DNA of 21,034 nt from Spirochaetaceae bacterium UBA6243. GTDB taxonomy: Bacteria; Spirochaetota; Spirochaetia; Treponematales; Rectinemataceae. The notes under the pieces are model-generated. The model had not been told where the DNA came from and ran no database searches. It saw nothing but the letters and a program-made list of their open reading frames with translations. Shown here piece by piece: positions 16,084-21,034 of the stretch. Each line of letters starts with the position of its first letter. Position 1 is the first letter of the stretch. The stretch lies in NCBI GenBank assembly GCA_002441395.1, contig DJVZ01000041.1:20659-41692 (forward strand). The letters are read 5' to 3'. A program made the position numbers and the translations under genes.

Positions 16084-17483
16084 GTATCTTGAGGGACTTC
16101 GGTTTTTTTGCTGCTTGTTGCCGCATCAATATCCTGCGTGACAATCCCGTATTGTTCGATTTTTTGGTAGAGCGTCTTTCGGCCAATCTTGAGTATCTCC
16201 GCAGCCTTGGATTTATTTCCTCCAGCGAGGGCGAGCGTTTCCGCGATGAGAATGCGCTCCGCGTCCTCCATCGATGAAAAAGCCGGTATGCTGATTACGC
16301 GCGTCTCCGCGCTCGATCGCGGTCCGGGCGGCAGATCGTCCAGCACGACCAATTTCCCCGAGGCCATGACTATGGCACTTTCAACGCAGTTTCTGAGTTC
16401 CCGGACATTGCCGGGCCAATCGTAGGTATAGAGCGCCTGCCTGGCCTTTGGATCGAAGCCTTCAATCTGCTTCCCGTTTTCTTCCGCAAATTCCTTCAAA
16501 AAGGCCATGGCCAGGAGGGGAATGTCCTCACGCCGCTCGCGAAGCGGCGGCACATGAATGTTGACCACATTTAAGCGATAATAGAGGTCTTCCCTGAAAC
16601 GCCCTTCGGTGATCTCCTTTTTCAGGTCGCGATTGGTCGCGGCGATGAGCCGCACATCCACTTCGAGGGTCTCCTCGCCGCCTACACGCTCGAATTTGCG
16701 ATCCTGCAAAACCCGGAGAATCTTGATTTGCACATTTTGATTGATCTCGCCAATCTCATCGAGGAAAAGCGTCCCTCCGTCGGCCATTTCGAACCGGCCC
16801 CGCTTCCGTGCCGCCGCTCCGGTGAAAGCGCCTTTTTCATGACCAAACAGTTCGCTTTCAAGGAGACTTTCCGCGAGCGCGGCGCAGTGCACTTTGATGA
16901 AGGGCATATCCTTTCTCGGGGAGAGATTGTGGATGGCGTCCGCCACCAGTTCCTTGCCGACGCCAGATTCGCCCGTGATGAGGACACTGGCCCTTGTAGG
17001 AGCGACCTTCCGGATAAGATCGAATATGCGCTTGATGGAAGGAGCCTGACCAATGATATAGCTCCGCGCCCGCTGACTTTCGACCTCTGCCTTGAGTTCA
17101 ATGTTGGTGCGGTAGAGCTCTCTGGTCTCCAGCGCGCGGTGGACAAGGTTGATCAAATGGTCAGTATTCGGCGGTTTCGCAATAAAGTCGAAGGCGCCCT
17201 GCCGCATCGCTTCCACCGCCTTGTCGACGCTCCCATGCGCGGTGAGAATGATGACGGGAATTCCGGGGTGTGTGGAGACAATATACTGCAAAAGATCGAG
17301 GCCGCTCATTCTTCCCATTTTGAAGTCGGTGATAACGACATCGATATCATCTCTGTCGGCGATGGTCTTCGCCTCAATGCCGTCTTTTGCGGTCCTGACC
17401 TCGTACCCTTCCATTGAGAAAAGCTGAGCAAGGCCTTCGCGAATATTGGTTTCATCATCTACGACAAGCAGTGTCGCTCGCAT
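16080..17483 (-). CDS. NtrC-family sigma-54 response regulator (Rrp2/AtoC-like)
   Basis: The 467-residue protein has a receiver domain (about 1-120) with the acidic pair Asp9-Asp10, phosphoacceptor Asp53 (VITDFKM), Thr81 and Lys103. The central AAA+ domain has Walker A GESGVGKE (171-178), the sigma-54 contact loop GAFTGA (218-223) and Walker B TLFLDEIGE. A Fis-type helix-turn-helix (NKSKAAEILKIGRKTLYQKIE) lies near the end. It should activate sigma-54 promoters after phosphorylation. Its ATG directly abuts the histidine kinase stop, with GGAGGA before it, so the kinase is the likely partner. The order murG-cvpA-delta'-kinase-regulator matches Borrelia hk2-rrp2 and T. pallidum atoS-atoC from memory. 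No rpoN lies in the window. Confidence 0.93.
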   Translation of the reverse strand: MRATLLVVDDETNIREGLAQLFSMEGYEVRTAKDGIEAKTIADRDDIDVVITDFKMGRMSGLDLLQYIVSTHPGIPVIILTAHGSVDKAVEAMRQGAFDFIAKPPNTDHLINLVHRALETRELYRTNIELKAEVESQRARSYIIGQAPSIKRIFDLIRKVAPTRASVLITGESGVGKELVADAIHNLSPRKDMPFIKVHCAALAESLLESELFGHEKGAFTGAAARKRGRFEMADGGTLFLDEIGEINQNVQIKILRVLQDRKFERVGGEETLEVDVRLIAATNRDLKKEITEGRFREDLYYRLNVVNIHVPPLRERREDIPLLAMAFLKEFAEENGKQIEGFDPKARQALYTYDWPGNVRELRNCVESAIVMASGKLVVLDDLPPGPRSSAETRVISIPAFSSMEDAERILIAETLALAGGNKSKAAEILKIGRKTLYQKIEQYGIVTQDIDAATSSKKTEVPQDT

Positions 17484-18677
17484 TTAGTCCTCCATGTGTG
17501 AGCCCTCAATTTGTACTCCATCTTCCCAGGGGGGCAAGGATTTCTGCTCAGGCTGAGGTAGCGGAAGATGAATGGTGAAGGTTGAGCCTTTTGAGGGTGC
17601 CGATTCCACGGTGATTTCCCCATTGTGTTCTTTTACGATTTTAAAAGTGATAGTGAGGCCCAGGCCCGTTCCACTCTCCTTGGTAGTGAAATAAGGCTCG
17701 AAAATTTTCGCCATAAGCTCTTCCGGAATGCCGATGCCCGTATCAGAGACGGCAATCTGAAGCTCATCATTCCGGACGAAGACCGAAATGGTCAGGACAC
17801 CGCCATCGGGCATCGCCGCCATCGCGTTTTTGACGATATTGAGCAGTGCCTGTTTGAGATTTTTTCGATCGATCATGACATCAGGCAAGTTGGGCTCGAT
17901 TTTTGTGACTATGCTGATGTGCTGATCCTCTGCCTCATGGCTCATGAGCTCGACGACTTCCTGGACCACTTCTTCGGCCCTGTCGAGGATGAGGGTGATA
18001 TCCATGGGGCGAACCGCAAACAGAAAATCGACCACTATCGAGTTGAGACGATCTATTTCTTGTTCTACTAATGAAATATTATGAAAAATCGATTCCGTTT
18101 TCTTTGTACGGTTCTTTTCGAGAATGCGGCGGATGATGCCGAGTTGTATGCGGATCGAAGCCAGGGGATTTTTTATTTCATGCGCGACGCCTGCCGCGAG
18201 GGTTGTGAGGGCGGCGAGGCTCTCCGCCCTTCTAAGCTGAGCTTCGCGTCGCCTTTTGTCGGTTATGTCTTCCAGATGAATGAGGTTCCCTGAGATTTTA
18301 CCCTCGGAGACAAGCGCCGATATACTGATGCTGATTACCCGCGTGCCACCGTGCCTGTTGAGGGATATTTCGCGGTTCAGGACAGTTTCGTCGGCAACCA
18401 GCGCCTTCCGGAAGAAATTGGCAAGATTGTCGTCGTTCAACTGTTCCCACAGGGCAAATTCCTGCGTCCACGACACAAGCCTGAATATTTTTTCTGCAGA
18501 GCGATTGATGAACAGGGGCTTATATTCCAGATCGCACACGATGATCCCGTCGAGCGTCGAATGCAGGGCTGCTTCATAGATGGAATTTTCGGCGGACAGG
18601 TTTTTGATTATTTGCTTGAGACCTTCGGGAGGAATGCGGTCAATCCGCTTCAACGCATTTTCATACACTGCTTTCAT
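17484..18677 (-). CDS. PAS-containing sensor histidine kinase (Hk2/AtoS-like)
   Basis: From the ATG the protein is 397 residues. A PAS domain (about 30-140: STLDGIIVCDLEYKPLFINRSAE and the PAC-like LEDITDKRR) precedes the dimerisation helix with His166 in AAGVAHEIKNPLAS. The ATPase domain has N box LKQALLNIVKNAM, VSDTGIGIPEELM, IFEPYFTTK and GTGLGLTI. No membrane segment is visible, so it is probably a cytoplasmic sensor like Hk2. The PAS ligand cannot be predicted. GGAGA lies 5 bp before the ATG at 18677, preferred over a TTG at 18701. The start overlaps the delta' gene by 17 bp, and the stop adjoins its presumed partner regulator. Confidence 0.92.
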   Translation of the reverse strand: MKAVYENALKRIDRIPPEGLKQIIKNLSAENSIYEAALHSTLDGIIVCDLEYKPLFINRSAEKIFRLVSWTQEFALWEQLNDDNLANFFRKALVADETVLNREISLNRHGGTRVISISISALVSEGKISGNLIHLEDITDKRRREAQLRRAESLAALTTLAAGVAHEIKNPLASIRIQLGIIRRILEKNRTKKTESIFHNISLVEQEIDRLNSIVVDFLFAVRPMDITLILDRAEEVVQEVVELMSHEAEDQHISIVTKIEPNLPDVMIDRKNLKQALLNIVKNAMAAMPDGGVLTISVFVRNDELQIAVSDTGIGIPEELMAKIFEPYFTTKESGTGLGLTITFKIVKEHNGEITVESAPSKGSTFTIHLPLPQPEQKSLPPWEDGVQIEGSHMED

Positions 18678-19950
18678 GATATTCTCCAAACATATCCACA
18701 AATGCTTCGAGCAGAAGCTCTGGTGAGCGGTTGAATGAACGGTACTGCACTCCCATTTCCCTCAATTTCGAGGTGAGGCGATCGACATACATGATAAGCG
18801 CGACGCTCGATGTAGGGTCGGCGGCAATCGAAGCGAGTTGCTGGGCCACGGCTCTCATAAAGACAAAGAAAGAATTGGAAAATTTTGTGTTCTTTGAGCC
18901 AAAACTGCCGGTCTGCTCCGCGACGGCGCGCAGCACTTCAAGGGCTGAGCCCTTTTGATCGCGCGCGCGCCGGGCGAGATTCGAGGCTCTGTCGCCTGTC
19001 ATGGCAGCATCCTTGCCCATGGCGCGGTCAAGCAGTGCACCGACGAAGAGCGAGGCTTCGTCTTCTGCTTTGTCCGGAGGGAATGGACTGTTCTTGTGGA
19101 AAAACTCGCTGATGTTTTCGACCTTCTCCTGACTCCGGAATAGCCGCGAGACGATGTGCCGGGCCTGGGCGCTTGTTCTCGGCTCGAAGGAGATGAGCCG
19201 GGATCTTGAAAGAATAGTGGCAATCACCGCGGCACGCCTGGAAGAAGTCAGTATGAATCGCACTGTTTCAGGCGGTTCTTCCAGTATCTTGAGCATCGCG
19301 TTGCGTGTGCTCTCGTTGGCGGTATCGGCGTTCTGCAGAATGACAGTCTTCCTTTTCCCGACAGGAGCGATCACAGCCCACGCCGCCATATTCCTCACCA
19401 TGAAGATGGGAATACCATCGGGAACAAATGCTTCGAGGCTGGATGCTGTCTCTACAACGCGATTGACTATGGTGTCCAATGTCTGGATCTTCGACCTGGA
19501 TACCAGGGTTTGGATTTCCTGAAGCTGCTCCTCAAGCGATTCGATCGATGCTATCGCCTTTGAAAGCCTCGCCTCTTCGCCTGCCCACAGGACCGGATCA
19601 AAGTGCTTCAATAATTTTCTTATCGAACGCACGAAAGCATAATATGAAGTCAAGTTAGGAGAATGCATGAAATACTCGGCGGTCACCGAAGGTTCCTGAG
19701 GAAGATTTCTTGGGCCGAAAAGCAAAAGATCGGGATGAGAAAGGCTCCTGTGACGGTTACACTGCCCGCACTCACAGTTCCACAGTCCTTCTTTTTCGCA
19801 GGAGAGCACGCGCGCGCATTCCAGAGCCGCGGTCAGCTTTCCTGATCCCTCAGGACCCGTGAACAGAAGGGCAGGAGGCACCTTTTCGCCCGCTATCATA
19901 GAGGTGAGCTGTTCTTTGGCTCGATCTTGAAAAAGCAGATTTTCAAACAC
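18661..19950 (-). CDS. DNA polymerase III delta' (HolB-like) clamp-loader subunit with large insertion
   Basis: The 429-residue protein has a clamp-loader AAA+ fold. A GTG start gives MFENLLFQDRAKEQL, then Walker A-like GPEGSGKL (32-39), where the usual Thr/Ser after Lys is Leu. A Cys cluster (Cys51, Cys59, Cys61, Cys64) resembles the clamp-loader zinc module with altered spacing. After it come about 125 residues (75-200) longer than expected, with a coiled-coil-like part (about 127-155). The fold then resumes at TVILQNADTANESTRNAMLKILEEPP and the sensor segment FILTSSRR. The degenerate Walker B (LQNAD) fits delta', which does not hydrolyse ATP. E. coli delta' has 334 residues. It sits 2 bp after cvpA. 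Confidence 0.78.
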   Translation of the reverse strand: MFENLLFQDRAKEQLTSMIAGEKVPPALLFTGPEGSGKLTAALECARVLSCEKEGLWNCECGQCNRHRSLSHPDLLLFGPRNLPQEPSVTAEYFMHSPNLTSYYAFVRSIRKLLKHFDPVLWAGEEARLSKAIASIESLEEQLQEIQTLVSRSKIQTLDTIVNRVVETASSLEAFVPDGIPIFMVRNMAAWAVIAPVGKRKTVILQNADTANESTRNAMLKILEEPPETVRFILTSSRRAAVIATILSRSRLISFEPRTSAQARHIVSRLFRSQEKVENISEFFHKNSPFPPDKAEDEASLFVGALLDRAMGKDAAMTGDRASNLARRARDQKGSALEVLRAVAEQTGSFGSKNTKFSNSFFVFMRAVAQQLASIAADPTSSVALIMYVDRLTSKLREMGVQYRSFNRSPELLLEAFVDMFGEYHESSV

Positions 19951-19952
19951 AG

Positions 19953-20486
19953 CTATTTACCTTTGAAATTCTGAATGATATTCGGAATATTCTCATTTTT
20001 GAGAATGGGCGCAAGCGAGCTGCCGATTGCCGGCTCGATAATCGGGCCGAGCAATTTCACATACATCGAATTCGCAAGGATGGACTTTACATCGACCAGA
20101 GACTGAATCTGCAAGATGACAATGAATAGGCCGACAACGATAAATCCTTCCGCGATACCGAGCACAAGTCCCAGAATTCTGTCAAAAACATCGAGACTGA
20201 TTGCTTCAAGGCCCTCGCGGATCATGCGCTCAATTATTTTCATGAGAATAAAGCCAACAATGAAGCAAAGCAAAAATGCGATGATGTATTGGACCTGATA
20301 TGGCAGCGTACTTGCTCCGACTTTCGGCAAGATCTGTACGATGACCGTGTTGGAAAGCAGAAGCCCCGCGAGAATGCCGACCGCGATTGACGCCACAGTC
20401 AATACTTCATGCACAAAACCCCTGGAAAAACATCGTGCCGCGAGAATGATCACCAATGCGCTGAAAACCCAGTCTATTGTGCTCAT
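19953..20486 (-). CDS. cvpA: CvpA-family integral membrane protein
   Basis: This 177-residue protein has four hydrophobic segments (about 5-20, 27-50, 64-84, 103-127). It begins TIDWVFSALVIILAARCFSRG and carries the conserved GLVLGIAEGFIVVGL region near the fourth segment, both CvpA-like. CvpA was named for colicin V production in E. coli; its biochemical role is unknown, with reported links to envelope stress tolerance. A polar C-terminal tail of about 45 residues follows. The ATG overlaps the murG stop (ATGA). The murG-cvpA neighbourhood is shared with Borrelia, as I recall it. Confidence 0.85.
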   Translation of the reverse strand: MSTIDWVFSALVIILAARCFSRGFVHEVLTVASIAVGILAGLLLSNTVIVQILPKVGASTLPYQVQYIIAFLLCFIVGFILMKIIERMIREGLEAISLDVFDRILGLVLGIAEGFIVVGLFIVILQIQSLVDVKSILANSMYVKLLGPIIEPAIGSSLAPILKNENIPNIIQNFKGK

Positions 20487-21034
20487 GTCCCTTCCTTTGC
20501 CTGCTGTTCAAACCTTGCTAAAAGCAGGCGGGCTATGAATTCGGCCGAAGGCATTTGTTTCTCGCTGGAGAGATCTCTGTCGCCGAGCAGGGCCCGGACA
20601 GTCTGGGCCGAAATGCCTGCGATCGAATAGCAGGCTCGGACTGCGGAATCGTAGGTCTCGCGATGCAGATATTTTTTTACGGCATCGGCGAATGTGGCAG
20701 GGGAGAGCTGGGCACCCTCGAGCACCGCGGCGGCGCCTGCACGGGCGGCGAGCGCCGCGTTCTCCACCTGATCACCGCGTGTCCCTGGACCCGAGAGCGG
20801 AATGAGGATCATCGGTTTTCCAAGTGAAGCTGCCTCCCACACCGTGCCGGCGCCCGCTCTCCCCGCGATAATGCTCGACGCGGCGTAGATGTCCGCGATT
20901 TCGGGACCTATGTATGAGAGGGGCCGGTACGAGGCCCTGACGACCGGATCGTCGGGAATCTTCGACACCACTTCGTCGAAATTGGCCTTGCCTGTCTGGT
21001 GCACGATCTGCACAAAAGTACAAAGAAACGGTAG
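20483..21034 (-). CDS. murG: MurG-like UDP-GlcNAc:lipid I transferase, 5' end cut by window
   Basis: Only the C-terminal 183 residues are present, and the frame remains open to the window end. The GT-B donor-site motif is clear: ADIYAASSIIAGRAGAGTVWEA, SLGKPMILIPL and GTRGDQVENAALAARAGAAAVLE. MurG converts lipid I to lipid II at the cytoplasmic membrane face. The usual HQ of the donor site is replaced by RGDQ, as in a known branch of MurG proteins in some Firmicutes and other bacteria. The GTG at 21013 is internal, because LPFLCTFVQIVHQTG reads through it. The gene heads the minus-strand block and overlaps cvpA by 4 bp. Confidence 0.85.
   Translation of the reverse strand, partial: LPFLCTFVQIVHQTGKANFDEVVSKIPDDPVVRASYRPLSYIGPEIADIYAASSIIAGRAGAGTVWEAASLGKPMILIPLSGPGTRGDQVENAALAARAGAAAVLEGAQLSPATFADAVKKYLHRETYDSAVRACYSIAGISAQTVRALLGDRDLSSEKQMPSAEFIARLLLARFEQQAKEGT

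Noticed and set aside
1..21034. A defence island, CRISPR array, toxin-antitoxin pair or biosynthetic cluster
   Set aside because: All space is taken by recognisable core genes; I saw no spaced direct repeats, no small paired genes and no transposase.

Overview
The window is a gene-dense bacterial chromosome segment with GC around 50% or slightly above. Nineteen protein genes, two of them cut by the window edges, fill almost every base. There are no gaps over 100 bp between genes, and I see no rRNA, tRNA, CRISPR array, transposon or phage gene. Gene order points to a spirochaete, probably near Treponema/Rectinema. The mraW-ftsL-murF-mraY-ftsW-ftsQ-ftsA-ftsZ order matches the one I recall from Borrelia. 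The murG-cvpA-delta'-histidine kinase-NtrC order matches the Borrelia hk2/rrp2 neighbourhood and the Treponema pallidum atoC/atoS neighbourhood. The taxonomic call is an inference from synteny and protein motifs.

Block 1 (plus strand, 1-8260) is a compact division and cell-wall (dcw) cluster: rsmH (5' end missing), ftsL, murF, mraY, ftsW, ftsQ, ftsA, ftsZ. Most genes overlap or touch, and most have a strong Shine-Dalgarno sequence inside the preceding gene, so one translationally coupled operon is likely. MurF and MraY complete the precursor and lipid I. FtsW polymerises septal glycan. FtsQ and FtsL form the periplasmic scaffold, and FtsA anchors FtsZ to the membrane. ftsA appears to start at a rare CTG codon.

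Block 2 (plus strand, 8257-15275) holds chromosome-maintenance and proteolysis genes: a XerD-like recombinase, dprA, topA, xerC, hslV, hslU. The dprA-topA-xerC-hslV-hslU order also occurs in Bacillus subtilis (smf-topA-trmFO-codV-clpQ-clpY). In both B. subtilis and Borrelia the flgB-flgC-fliE flagellar operon lies downstream of these genes. Here it does not. A lone FliA/WhiG-type sigma factor gene (15298-16077) sits at that place.

Block 3 (minus strand, 21034-16080) reads murG (5' end missing), cvpA, an atypical DNA polymerase III delta' subunit, a PAS histidine kinase and an NtrC-family sigma-54 activator. It converges on the sigma factor gene with only 2 bp between the two stop codons.

The most notable feature is this junction. 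Two spirochaete synteny blocks that I recall as separate in Borrelia and T. pallidum meet here, the flagellar operon is absent from its usual place, and an orphan sigma-28-type gene marks the seam. The rest is well-conserved housekeeping machinery. I found no convincing undescribed defence or mobile system.
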